Assembly (NCBI RefSeq): GCF_006715045.1
Contig: NZ_VFML01000001.1
Coordinates: forward strand, 3,130,501-3,194,500
From: Amycolatopsis cihanbeyliensis
Lineage (GTDB): Bacteria; Actinomycetota; Actinomycetes; Mycobacteriales; Pseudonocardiaceae
Direction: 5' to 3'
DNA: 64,000 bases
Numbering within the stretch: position 1 is the first letter of the stretch; each line of letters starts with the position of its first letter. Below the pieces are notes generated by a model, which saw only the letters and a list, made by a program, of their open reading frames with translations, was not told the DNA's origin and ran no database searches. Below are positions 44,385-55,920 of the stretch, piece by piece. The translations under genes and the position numbers were made by a program.

Positions 44385-45644
44385 ATGAGTGGCGCGACAG
44401 CAACGAATGCGTCGGGTCCGCCTTCCGGCGGGTTCGAACACACGGTGAAGGACTTCTGGGCGAGCAGGCCACGGCGCCCGCATCGCGGGCGGAAGGTCGC
44501 CGGGGTGGCCGCTGCCGTCGGCAACAGGTACGGCGTCGATCCGGTCGTGGTGCGGGTCGCGTTGGTCACCGCCACCGTCTTCGGCGGTTCCGGCGTCCTG
44601 CTCTACCTGCTCGGCTGGCTGTTCTTCCCGGACGAGAGCGACGAGGTCGCGCCAGCCGAGGGGCTGCTCGGGCGCGGGCACAGCTCGACGTCCAAGGGGT
44701 TGACCGTGGTGCTGTGCGTGGCGGTGTTCCTCAGCGCGAGCTGGGCGCTGACCGGAACCGGCTGGCTGGACGGCGGCGGGCTGATCGGGCTGGCGCTGCT
44801 GGTCGCCGCGGTCTACCTGCTGCACCGCGGCCGGGGACACCTGCGCCGGCCGGTCGCCGCCCTCGCGTACCAGGAGGGTCCGGGCGGCACGGCGTTCGCC
44901 GTACCGCTGTCCGCGCAGGCCACCGCACCCGGTTGGGACCCGCTCGGCGCCGCGCCACTGGCCTGGGACCTGCCCGATCCGAACCCCGAGCCCCCGCGAC
45001 CCACCGAGCCGGCCGAGCCACCCGAGCCGCGCGGGCGGAAGTCCAGGATCGGGGTGGCCACCTTCGGGCTCACGCTGATCGTGGGTGCGGTCGGCGCCAC
45101 GCTGGCCGCCAACGAGGGCGGCTGGTTCACCCCGGCGCACGTGCTCGGGCTGATGCTGGGCGTACTCGGGATCGGGATGGTCACCGGGGCGTTCGTCCAC
45201 GGCGGCCGGGGCCTGGTCTGGCTGGCGGTCCCGCTTTCCATCGCGGGTCTGCTGCTGACCTCGTTACCGAACGACCCGTTCCGCGGCAGCTTCGGCCCGA
45301 TCAAGGCCACTCCGACCACCGCCGAGGCGGTGCTTCCGGAGTACCGGACGTCCGTGGGCACGATCGACCTCGACCTGCGGCAGCTACCGGCCGACGCCGA
45401 GGTGAGCACCACGGTGGCCACCGGCGCCGGAACCGGCACCGTGTACGTACCGGCGGACGCGGACGTCACCTACACCTGCTCCACCACGGCAGGCTCGGCC
45501 AACTGCCTCGGCAGCGAGCGCAGCGGCCTGGACACCGGCCCGGTCGAGGGCGAAGACCTCGGCGATGACGGCGGTCCCGGCGGTGCGAACATCACCCTGG
45601 ACGTGAGTTCCTCGGTGGGAAGTGTGGAGGTGCTCCGTGGCTGA
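44385..45644 (+). CDS. PspC-domain membrane protein with LiaF-like C-terminus
   Basis: This is a 419-residue protein. A PspC domain (about 20-85, VAGVAAAVGNRYGVDPVVVR) is followed by further membrane helices, a Pro/Glu linker, more helices and a C-terminal beta-rich region (about 320-419: SVGTIDLDLRQLPADAEVST, TGTVYVPADADVTY). That region resembles the Toastrack/LiaF-type domain found with PspC proteins. It is divergent from the PspC histidine kinase, so the three genes likely form one envelope-stress circuit. ATG 44385. Its last eight bases overlap the start of the next small gene. Confidence 0.85.
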   Translation: MSGATATNASGPPSGGFEHTVKDFWASRPRRPHRGRKVAGVAAAVGNRYGVDPVVVRVALVTATVFGGSGVLLYLLGWLFFPDESDEVAPAEGLLGRGHSSTSKGLTVVLCVAVFLSASWALTGTGWLDGGGLIGLALLVAAVYLLHRGRGHLRRPVAALAYQEGPGGTAFAVPLSAQATAPGWDPLGAAPLAWDLPDPNPEPPRPTEPAEPPEPRGRKSRIGVATFGLTLIVGAVGATLAANEGGWFTPAHVLGLMLGVLGIGMVTGAFVHGGRGLVWLAVPLSIAGLLLTSLPNDPFRGSFGPIKATPTTAEAVLPEYRTSVGTIDLDLRQLPADAEVSTTVATGAGTGTVYVPADADVTYTCSTTAGSANCLGSERSGLDTGPVEGEDLGDDGGPGGANITLDVSSSVGSVEVLRG

Positions 45645-45852
45645 GTTCGAGACCGACAACCGCGCCGCCCGGCGCGGGGTGGACTGGTCCACCCTGATCG
45701 CGGGGATCGCCACCCTGCTGGTCTCCGGCTACGTCCTTTCCGACGGGGCGAGCTGGCTACCCGCCGCGGACCTGCGCTGGGTGCTGGCCGGGGGCGCGGT
45801 GCTGGTCGGCGTGCTGATGCTGGTGTCCTCGCTGCGCGGCAGGGGACGTTAG
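45637..45852 (+). CDS. Small two-helix membrane protein coupled to the PspC gene
   Basis: This is a 71-residue protein with two membrane helices (about 18-38 and 44-62) and a basic tail (SLRGRGR). GTG 45637 lies inside the end of the PspC gene (eight-base overlap) with GGAGG seven bases before it, so translation is coupled. Probably an accessory subunit of the PspC system; no family recognised. It overlaps the convergent next gene by four bases. Confidence 0.72.
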   Translation: MAEFETDNRAARRGVDWSTLIAGIATLLVSGYVLSDGASWLPAADLRWVLAGGAVLVGVLMLVSSLRGRGR

Positions 45853-46547
45853 GGCGTGGCGCCGGCGGCGAACTCGAAGTTGCCGGGGCCCACCGCGTTC
45901 TCCAGGGTCCGGTAGGCGGCCGCGGGATCGTCGTGCGGCCCGGGGACATAGACCGGTACGCCCTCCTTGCCGAACCCGATCGGGCCCGGACCGGTCCACG
46001 GCCCCAGATGCTCGGCGGCCGCCGCGAACTCCTCGTGCGGCTCGAAACCGAGTCCCCGCGCGTACTCCACCGCGCCGAACACCAGGTGCTGGGCCAGCTC
46101 CAGCGGCGCCCGCACCGGTTCGGCCGCGAAGTTCTCGAAGAAGGCGTCGACGAACGCGGGCAGCGCGTGCTGGTCCATCTCCCGCGCCGGGATCACGTTC
46201 TTCACGCCGAGGCAGTAGACGTCGACCAGGAAGCCGCAGGCGGAGACCCGGTGGCGCCGCAGGGTACGAGCCACCAGTACGCCGACCAGTCCGGTGGTCC
46301 CCCCTGCGGGGGTCCCGTCCGGCCAGTCCGGCCGGGGCTCGAAGGTCAGCCCTTCCTGCCAGCCGGGGCTGACCCAGCAGCCGGCGACCTCGCGTTCGCC
46401 GATCGGCGTCTCGTCCTGCGCCGCGAGCCGCCGCACGACCGGCACCACCCTGGCTCTCGGAACCCCGAGGGCGTGGGCGATCTCCTTCGGCGAGCTGCCG
46501 TTCGCGCGCAACGCGCGCACCTGCTCGGTGAGTTCCGCTTCGTCCAT
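45849..46547 (-). CDS. Helix-turn-helix N-terminal protein of unknown function
   Basis: This is a 232-residue protein. Residues 5-45 look like a resolvase/Sigma-like helix-turn-helix (VRALRANGSSPKEIAHALGV, then PRARVVPVVRRL). The rest (about 60-232) is a conserved-looking alpha/beta domain containing VSACGFLVDVYCLGVKNVIP, which I cannot name. It may bind DNA, but no target is evident. ATG 46547 is clear. It converges with the small PspC-linked gene. Confidence 0.65.
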   Translation of the reverse strand: MDEAELTEQVRALRANGSSPKEIAHALGVPRARVVPVVRRLAAQDETPIGEREVAGCWVSPGWQEGLTFEPRPDWPDGTPAGGTTGLVGVLVARTLRRHRVSACGFLVDVYCLGVKNVIPAREMDQHALPAFVDAFFENFAAEPVRAPLELAQHLVFGAVEYARGLGFEPHEEFAAAAEHLGPWTGPGPIGFGKEGVPVYVPGPHDDPAAAYRTLENAVGPGNFEFAAGATP

Positions 46548-46591
46548 GGCGGCATCATGTCAGGCCGCCGTGCCGGGTGACCGCCCGCCGG

Positions 46592-47380
46592 TCAGCCGAT
46601 CAGGTCGGCGACGATCAGGGCCAGCCCGGCCAGGGTGGCGACGATGACACCGACGGCGAGGAACCGGTGCCGGGTGACCCGGTCGTCCCGCAACTCCTCC
46701 TCGGTGCGAGTGGAGACGATGAAGTGCCCCTCGCCCTCCGGCTTGGCGATCACCAGCGGGCCGATCCTGTCGTGCACCTCGCCGAGGACGTACAGCCTGC
46801 GGCCGGGGCGGATGACCCACTCCTTGTAGTCGAAGCCGATGGTGGAACCGTTGTTGCCGCCGGTGACGAAGTCCGGCAGCCGGAAGCCGAACACCTCCAC
46901 CGAACCCGATCCACCGTGGTGCGGCTCGAACCGGTTCACGGTCTGCTCGGTCCCGTCCGGACCGGTGCCGTTCGGGTCCACGCCGATGGTCCTGCCCTGC
47001 TCGTCGATCAGGGCGTAGCCCTCGTGGGAGGTGTGCTCGGCGACCTTCTCGGTGCGCTTGCGGCGGTAGCGCTTGCCGTCGCGGTACTCGACCGTCTCGT
47101 ACTGCCGGTCGATCCGGTAGCGGTACCAGACGCACTCGGTCTTGCTGACCTCCGAGGTCAGCAGCCCTTCGGGGCGGGGATGGGCCGCGCCGACCACCTC
47201 GGCGACCTTGCGGAAGCCGCCGCTCGCGCCGAGTTCGTCGGACACCTTCCGCAGGTCCTCGAGCTGCGGAATCGTCAGCGTCTCGGTGCCGATCATCGCG
47301 TGCAGCTCGCTCTTGGTGTGTCGCATGAAGAAGAAACCCGCCACCGCCGCGACGACCAGCAGGACACCGACGATCCACAT
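46592..47380 (-). CDS. GIDE-domain (MUL1-like) membrane protein
   Basis: This is a 262-residue protein with a membrane helix at each end (about 2-18 and 242-260) and, between them, the GIDE fold. That fold is known from the mitochondrial ubiquitin ligase MUL1/MAPL and from bacterial and archaeal homologues lacking a RING finger. Visible family features are CVWYRYRIDRQYETVE, the Arg/Lys stretch after it, DPNGTGPDGTEQ and EWVIRPGRRLYVLGEV. No RING domain or ubiquitin link exists here, so the ligase name carried by the family should not be taken as function. ATG 47380 follows GGGGGAGC. It lies just downstream of guaA in the same direction. Confidence 0.75.
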   Translation of the reverse strand: MWIVGVLLVVAAVAGFFFMRHTKSELHAMIGTETLTIPQLEDLRKVSDELGASGGFRKVAEVVGAAHPRPEGLLTSEVSKTECVWYRYRIDRQYETVEYRDGKRYRRKRTEKVAEHTSHEGYALIDEQGRTIGVDPNGTGPDGTEQTVNRFEPHHGGSGSVEVFGFRLPDFVTGGNNGSTIGFDYKEWVIRPGRRLYVLGEVHDRIGPLVIAKPEGEGHFIVSTRTEEELRDDRVTRHRFLAVGVIVATLAGLALIVADLIG

Positions 47381-47408
47381 TGTTGTGCTCCCCCAGACGG
47401 GCTCGTTC

Positions 47409-48959
<1,551 letters not shown>

Positions 48960-49141
48960 CGCGGACCTCCTGTCTCGTGCGAACGGGTGACACCATCGTC
49001 GCAGGTCCGCTCCGGACACATGAACGAGAGTTCCGATGGGTTGTCGCGCGCTGTGTACGCGACCGCGATAGCGCGCAGATCAGCCGGTAAGAGGCGCGGG
49101 GCGTTCATGCGCACGCCACTCGCGCCGAATACCGTGCTGGT

Positions 49142-50587
49142 ATGGACACCATCACACCCGAACCGCGTGCCGCCTGGATCGCCGGCCGTGCCGAGCAGGG
49201 GGCGGACACGCTGGTCGTCACCCACCCGTTCGACGGCAGCGAGGTGGCCACCGTGGCCGTACCCGGTCAGGAGCAGGTCGAGCGCGCCGTGGAAGGTGCC
49301 GTCTCGGCCGCCACCCGGTTGCGCCGCCTGCCCGCGCACCGGCGGGCGGAGGCACTGGAGCACGTCTCGCGCGGGCTGGCCGCCCGTGCCGAGGAGATCG
49401 CGGAGATCATCACGGCGGAGAACGGCAAACCGCTGCGGTGGGCCGAAGCCGAGGTGACGCGCGCGGTGTCGGTGTTCCGGATCGCGGCCGAGGAGGCACG
49501 ACGTTTCGCGGGCGAACTGCAGCGCCTGGACACCGACCCGGCCGGCGAGGGCAGGATGGCGCTGGTGCGGCGGGTGCCCCGCGGCCCGGTGCTCGGGATC
49601 GCCCCGTTCAACTTCCCGCTCAACCTGGTCGCCCACAAGGTGGCCCCCGCGCTGGCGGTGGGGGCGCCGATCATCGTCAAGCCCGCCCCGCGCACCCCGC
49701 TGTCGGCGCTGGTGCTCGGCGAACTGCTCGCCGAGACCGATCTGCCGGAGGGTGCGTTCTCCGTGCTGCCGGTCGAGCTCGAGGCCACCACCGCACTGGT
49801 CACCGACCCGCGGTTGCCGGTGGTGTCGTTCACCGGTTCCGGGCCGGTGGGCTGGTCGCTGATGGACCGTGCCCCGCGCAAGCACGTGGTGCTGGAGCTG
49901 GGTGGCAACGCGGCGGCCGTGGTACTCGGTGACTGGCCGGACCTGGACGGGGCCGCGCAGCGGATCGCCACCTTCGGCAACTACCAGGCCGGCCAGTCCT
50001 GTATCGCGGTGCAGCGGGTGATCGTGGAACGCTCGATCTCCGAGGAGTTCCTGCCGAAACTGCTGGACGCCGTGCGGGCACAGCGCACCGGCGACCCCTA
50101 CGACGCCGAGGTGTCCGTGGGGCCGGTGGTGGACGAGGCCACGGCGGAACGAATCGTGTCCTGGGTGGACGAGGCCGTGACGGCCGGGGCCACCGTGCTG
50201 GCCGGCGGTGGCCGGGACGGGGCGACCGTGGAGCCGACCCTGCTCACCGGGGTGCCCTCCTCCGCGAAGGTGTGGGCCGAGGAGGTGTTCGGCCCGGTGC
50301 TCGCGGTGAGCGTGGTGGACGACGCGGACCAGGCCTTCGCCGCGGTGAACGCCTCCGCCTTCGGCCTGCAGGCCGGGGTCTTCACCACCGACGTGCGGCT
50401 GGCGTTCCGCGCCTCGGCCGAGCTCGAGGTCGGCGGCGTGGTGATCGGCGACGTGCCGTCCTACCGGGCCGACCAGATGCCCTACGGCGGGGTGAAGCGT
50501 TCCGGCGCCGGCCGGGAGGGTGTGCTGCCCGCGATGCGGGACCTGACCGAGGAGCGGGTCACGGTGCTGGCCGGGATCGAGTTGTGA
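49142..50587 (+). CDS. NAD(P)-dependent aldehyde dehydrogenase
   Basis: This is a 481-residue ALDH-superfamily enzyme. The catalytic Cys is in NYQAGQSCIAVQRV, the general-base Glu in VVLELGGNAA, and the cofactor motif in FTGSGPVGWSL. The N-terminal APFNFPLNLVAHKVAPALAV and the pattern QAGQSC resemble the lactaldehyde/phosphonoacetaldehyde/glyceraldehyde-type group, but substrate assignment is not possible from sequence. ATG 49142 fits the family start. Its last 29 bases overlap the convergent GMC oxidoreductase gene. Confidence 0.93.
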   Translation: MDTITPEPRAAWIAGRAEQGADTLVVTHPFDGSEVATVAVPGQEQVERAVEGAVSAATRLRRLPAHRRAEALEHVSRGLAARAEEIAEIITAENGKPLRWAEAEVTRAVSVFRIAAEEARRFAGELQRLDTDPAGEGRMALVRRVPRGPVLGIAPFNFPLNLVAHKVAPALAVGAPIIVKPAPRTPLSALVLGELLAETDLPEGAFSVLPVELEATTALVTDPRLPVVSFTGSGPVGWSLMDRAPRKHVVLELGGNAAAVVLGDWPDLDGAAQRIATFGNYQAGQSCIAVQRVIVERSISEEFLPKLLDAVRAQRTGDPYDAEVSVGPVVDEATAERIVSWVDEAVTAGATVLAGGGRDGATVEPTLLTGVPSSAKVWAEEVFGPVLAVSVVDDADQAFAAVNASAFGLQAGVFTTDVRLAFRASAELEVGGVVIGDVPSYRADQMPYGGVKRSGAGREGVLPAMRDLTEERVTVLAGIEL

Positions 50588-52292
50588 CCTCCGCGATCGG
50601 CAGCCGCAGCGCGCCGGGCGCCTCGGCCGGCACGGCCGGCTGCCGCGGCGGGACCGGATCCAACCGCCGGTAACCCTCGCCCTGCGCCGGGCGGGGGTCG
50701 TCCTCCCCCTTGTTCGGCCACAGCGCGAAGGCACGTTCGGCCTGCGCGGTGATGGTCAGCGAGGGGTTCACCCCGAGGTTCGCGGTGATGGCCGCGCCGT
50801 CCACCACGGACAGGTTCGGGTAGTTGAACACCCGGTGGTACGGGTCGATCACGCCCTGCCCGGCGTCGGTCGCGATCGGGGCACCACCGATGAAGTGCGC
50901 GGTGAGCGGGATGTTGAAGATCTCGCCCCACGTACCGCCCGCGACACCGTCGATGTGCTCGGCGGTGCGCAGGTTGGCCTCGTGCCCGGCGGCGATGAAG
51001 GTGGGGTTCGGCTCGCCGTGGCCCTGCTTGGAGGTGTACCGGCGGCCGAACCAGCCGCGCCTGGTGTAGGTGGTGATCGAGTTGTCCAGGCTCTGCATCA
51101 CCAGCAGGATCATGGTCCGCTCGCTCCACCGGTAGCCGTTCAGCAGCCGGGCGGTCTGCACCGGGTGCCGGAACATGAACCGCAGCGCCTGCAACCAGCG
51201 AGGGGTCTGCGCGGCGCCGTCGGTGGCGATGGTCTGCAACATGCTCATCGCGTTGCTGCCCTTGCCGTAGCGGACCGGTTCGATGTGTGTGATCTCGTCC
51301 GGGTGGATGGACGAGGTGATCGCGACGCCGGTGCTGAAGTCCCGCTCGGGGTCCACGGTGAACCGGCCGGAGCCGATGATCGCCTCGGAGTTGGTGCGGG
51401 TGAGCTCGCCCAGCCGTGGGGAGAGGCGGGGCAACGCGCCGGTGTCACGCATCCGGTGCAGCAGGGTCTGGGTACCCCAGGTGCCGGCGGCCAGCACGAC
51501 CTGGCCCGCGGTGAGGGTGTGCGTGAAGTGTCGGGAGGTGGTGCCGGTCTTGCGGATGTCCACCTCGAAGGCGGTGTCTCCGCGTGGGCGCAGCGCGGCC
51601 ACCGTGGTCAGCGGGATGATCTTCGCGCCGAGCCGCTCGGCCAGGTACAGGTAGTTCTTCATCAGGGTGTTCTTCGCCCCGACCCGGCAGCCGGTCATGC
51701 AGGCTCCGCACTCGGTGCAGCCGGTGCGGGCGGGCCCGGCGCCACCGAAGTAGGGATCCTCGACCCGCTCCCCCGGCGGCCCGAAGTACACGCCGACGGG
51801 GGTGGGGTGGTAGGAGTCGGCCACACCCATATCGGCGGCGACCTTGCGCATCACGTGGTCGGCGGGAGTGACACTCGGGTTGGTGACCACGCCGAGCATC
51901 CGGGTCGCCTGGTCGTAGTGCGACTCGAGCTCGGACCGCCAGTCGGTGATGTGCGCCCACTGGCGGTCGGTGTAGAACGGCTCGAGCGGCCGGTAGAGCG
52001 TGTTGGCGTAGACCAGCGATCCGCCGCCGACCCCGGCACCGGCCAGGATCATCACGTCCTTGAGCAGGTGGATCCGCTGGATGCCGTAGCAACCGAGGCG
52101 CGGCGCCCAGAGGTAGTTGCGCAGGTCCCATGAGGTCTTGGCGAACTCGTCGTCGGCGAAGCGGCGGCCCGCCTCGATCACCGCGACCCGGTATCCCTTC
52201 TCGGTGAGCCGGAGCGCGGCGACGCTGCCACCGAACCCGGAGCCCACCACGATGACGTCGTAGTCATACTCGGTGGTGTTACGCGCAGTCAC
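50559..52292 (-). CDS. choD: GMC oxidoreductase (ChoD/cholesterol oxidase-like)
   Basis: This is a 577-residue FAD-dependent GMC oxidoreductase. The FAD motif GSGFGGSVAALRL and Glu-Ala-Gly are at the N-terminus, ANLGVNPSLTITAQAERA at the C-terminus. A Cys cluster CTECGACMTGC (about residues 193-203) looks like ferredoxin-type iron-sulphur ligands, as in Rv3409c relatives. The neighbour order choD-guaB3-guaB2 is the mycobacterial one. Rv3409c is called cholesterol oxidase, but its steroid activity has been questioned, so the substrate is open. GTG/ATG start at 52292 is followed directly by the Rossmann fold. Its upstream gap holds three copies of the 21-bp repeat. Confidence 0.88.
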   Translation of the reverse strand: MTARNTTEYDYDVIVVGSGFGGSVAALRLTEKGYRVAVIEAGRRFADDEFAKTSWDLRNYLWAPRLGCYGIQRIHLLKDVMILAGAGVGGGSLVYANTLYRPLEPFYTDRQWAHITDWRSELESHYDQATRMLGVVTNPSVTPADHVMRKVAADMGVADSYHPTPVGVYFGPPGERVEDPYFGGAGPARTGCTECGACMTGCRVGAKNTLMKNYLYLAERLGAKIIPLTTVAALRPRGDTAFEVDIRKTGTTSRHFTHTLTAGQVVLAAGTWGTQTLLHRMRDTGALPRLSPRLGELTRTNSEAIIGSGRFTVDPERDFSTGVAITSSIHPDEITHIEPVRYGKGSNAMSMLQTIATDGAAQTPRWLQALRFMFRHPVQTARLLNGYRWSERTMILLVMQSLDNSITTYTRRGWFGRRYTSKQGHGEPNPTFIAAGHEANLRTAEHIDGVAGGTWGEIFNIPLTAHFIGGAPIATDAGQGVIDPYHRVFNYPNLSVVDGAAITANLGVNPSLTITAQAERAFALWPNKGEDDPRPAQGEGYRRLDPVPPRQPAVPAEAPGALRLPIAEVTTRSRPAP

Positions 52293-52360
52293 AGGTAAAG
52301 CGTAACCCGCCGACCCCCGCCTGACCAGTAGTAAGTTACCCGCCAGTTCACCCGCCCCCG

Positions 52361-52529
52361 AAGTGCGTTTAGCGGGCTAACCGTAGCCAGCGCGGCGCCC
52401 GACGGTGCGTTTAGCGGGCTAACCGTAGTCCCCGGGCGCGGGCGAGCCGCTCAGCGTGACGTGCGGGGGCGTGCGGAGATGAGGGGCGAGGCGTGCCCCG
52501 GGAAGTGCGTTTAGCGGGCTAACCGTAGT
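52361..52529 (+). repeat. Three direct copies of the 21-bp intergenic repeat
   Basis: Copies at 52361-52386, 52404-52429 and 52503-52529 share the core GTGCGTTTAGCGGGCTAACC followed by GTAG(T). All have the same orientation and lie in the 247-bp gap between guaB3 (ends 52540) and choD (starts 52292). The central TTAGC/GCTAA makes each copy a small stem-loop. Confidence 0.85.
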
Positions 52530-52539
52530 GCGCGGGCGG

Positions 52540-53685
52540 TCAGCCGCGGAGGTTGAGACCGACCTTCTGGAACTCCTTGAGATCGGAGTAGCCGGTCTTG
52601 GCCAGCGCGCGCCGCAGTGCGCCGAACAGGTTGACCGCGCCCTCGGCATCCGAGGAGGACCCGTACAACAGCGTCTTCAGATCGACGGAGTGCTCGGCGC
52701 CGGGGGCGACCTGCGAGCGGGGCAGCGAGGGATGCGCGGCGGCCGCCGTCCAGTACAGCCCCTGGCCGGGGGCCTCGGTGGCGGCGGTCAACGGCGCGCC
52801 GAGCATCACCGCGTCGGCACCGCAGGCGATGGCCTTGGCGATGTCCCCGGAGAACTGCATGCCGCCGTCCGCGAGCACATGCACGTAGCGCCCGCCGGTC
52901 TCGTCCAGGTAGTCGCGACGCGCGGCCGCCGCGTCGATGACCGCGGTGGCCATCGGCACGCCGATGCCGAGCACCCGGTCGGTGCTGGTCACGCCCGGGG
53001 TGTAGCCGTGCCCGACGATCACACCCGCCGCGCCGGTGCGCATCAGGTGCATGGCGGTGCGGTAGTCACTGACCCCGCCCGCGATCACCGGCACCTCAAG
53101 ATCGGAGATGAACTCCTTGAGGTTCAGCGGCTCGCCGTCCTCGCCCCCGTCCGGCCCCACGTGCTCGGCGGACACGATGGTGCCCTGCACGACGAGGATC
53201 TCCACCCCGGCCGCGAGCAGGTCGGGGGTGAGCTCGGCGGCATGCTGCGGGCTGACCCTGGCAGCCACCGTGACCCCGGACTCGCGCACGGTGCGGATCG
53301 CCTCGCTGAGCAGGTCCATCCTGATCGGCGCGGAATGCAGCTCCTGCAGCAGGCGGACCAGCTCACCCGGGTCCTCCGCCTCCCGCGCGGTCCGTACGAG
53401 GCGGTGCAGCACCTCCTCCGTGTTCGCCTGCCGCGCCCACAGGCCCTCGGCGTTCAGCACACCGAGCCCGCCGAGCTCACCGAAGGCCACCGCCGTGCCA
53501 GGAGACACCACGGCGTCGGTCGGGTGGGTCACCAGCGGCAACTCGAAGCGGTAGGCGTCGATCTGCCACGAGGTGGACACCACCTTCGACGAGCGCGTAC
53601 GCCGGGAGGGCACGATCTCGACGTCGTCGAAGCCGTACGCCCGCCGCGCGGTGCGTCCCATGCCGATCTCGACCAGGTCCCGCAC
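52540..53685 (-). CDS. guaB3: GuaB3 family IMP dehydrogenase-related protein
   Basis: This is a 381-residue TIM-barrel protein of the IMPDH/GMPR superfamily without CBS domains (RRAYGFDDVEIVPSRRTRSS at the start). It is conserved next to guaB2 in actinobacteria. The loop that carries the catalytic Cys of true IMPDH (GSICTT) here reads GVTSTD, with no Cys, while the downstream flap-side motifs LADGGMQFSGDIAKAIACGA remain. Enzymatic function in actinobacteria is unsettled; other GuaB3 proteins have been linked to IMPDH or GMP-reductase activity. ATG 53685 (MRDLVEIGMGRTARRAYG) is the usual start. It lies 79 bp after guaB2 in the same direction. Confidence 0.9.
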   Translation of the reverse strand: MRDLVEIGMGRTARRAYGFDDVEIVPSRRTRSSKVVSTSWQIDAYRFELPLVTHPTDAVVSPGTAVAFGELGGLGVLNAEGLWARQANTEEVLHRLVRTAREAEDPGELVRLLQELHSAPIRMDLLSEAIRTVRESGVTVAARVSPQHAAELTPDLLAAGVEILVVQGTIVSAEHVGPDGGEDGEPLNLKEFISDLEVPVIAGGVSDYRTAMHLMRTGAAGVIVGHGYTPGVTSTDRVLGIGVPMATAVIDAAAARRDYLDETGGRYVHVLADGGMQFSGDIAKAIACGADAVMLGAPLTAATEAPGQGLYWTAAAAHPSLPRSQVAPGAEHSVDLKTLLYGSSSDAEGAVNLFGALRRALAKTGYSDLKEFQKVGLNLRG

Positions 53686-53764
53686 GTGAAGTCCCCTCTC
53701 GCCGCCGTGCTACCGGACCGGGCCACGGTAGCCACCTCGCCCTCCGCGCCGGGCACCGGCCCGG

Positions 53765-55333
<1,569 letters not shown>

Positions 55334-55472
55334 TCACCGATGGTATCCGCCTCGCCGGCGACCTCGACGCCTGTGGCACCCGGAGTGACGTCCGGAACAC
55401 GCCGACGAGCCGGGGCGGCTTCGGGCCAGGCTACTGGACGGCACCCACCACCGGCCCGGTACCGTGCAGGTC

Positions 55473-55859
55473 GTGCCACACGACGTGCTGCCCCCAGACC
55501 CGTTCGCCGACGACCCGGACGACCCGGCCAGGGAGATCGCCGCCCTCGACGAGGAACCGGGTGAGCCGATCAACGACGACGAGCGCACCGAGCTACTGGC
55601 TGACCTCGCCGACCTCGCCGTCTACCAGGCACTACTGGCGCCGCGAGGCGTGCGCGGGATCGTCGTCGACTGTGGTGAGTGCGACCAGCCGCACTACCAC
55701 GACTGGCACCTGCTGCGGGCGAGCCTCGAACAGCTGCTCGCCGACGGGCTCATGCGCCCGCATGAGCCCGCGTTCGACCCGAATCCCGCCGACTATGTGA
55801 GCTGGGACTACTGCCGCGGGTACGCCGACGGCGTCACGGCGAACGAAACCGCTCGCTGA
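55473..55859 (+). CDS. DUF5319 protein (Rv3412-like)
   Basis: This is a 128-residue acidic protein matching Rv3412 in sequence and place: the opening PHDVLPPDPFADDP, then ERTELLADLADLAVYQALLA, VDCGECDQPHYHDWHLLRAS and YVSWDYCRGYADG. CGECxxxHYHDW suggests metal binding. Actinobacteria-specific; function unknown. GTG 55473 gives the family N-terminus; a GTG nine bases earlier is possible. Transcription probably stops at the long hairpin eight bp after its end. Confidence 0.85.
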   Translation: MPHDVLPPDPFADDPDDPAREIAALDEEPGEPINDDERTELLADLADLAVYQALLAPRGVRGIVVDCGECDQPHYHDWHLLRASLEQLLADGLMRPHEPAFDPNPADYVSWDYCRGYADGVTANETAR

Positions 55860-55867
55860 ACCACGGC

Positions 55868-55914
55868 AACGAGAAAGGGCGCGCGACCACTCGGGTCGCG
55901 CGCCCTTTCTCGTT
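55868..55914. terminator. Bidirectional terminator with 21-bp perfect stem
   Basis: Bases 55868-55888 pair perfectly with 55894-55914 around a five-base loop. The arms start AACGAGAAAGGG and end CCCTTTCTCGTT, so each transcript leaves the GC-rich stem on a short A/T-rich segment. It lies exactly between the convergent DUF5319 and rsdA genes. Confidence 0.88.
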
Positions 55915-55920
55915 CGTTGC

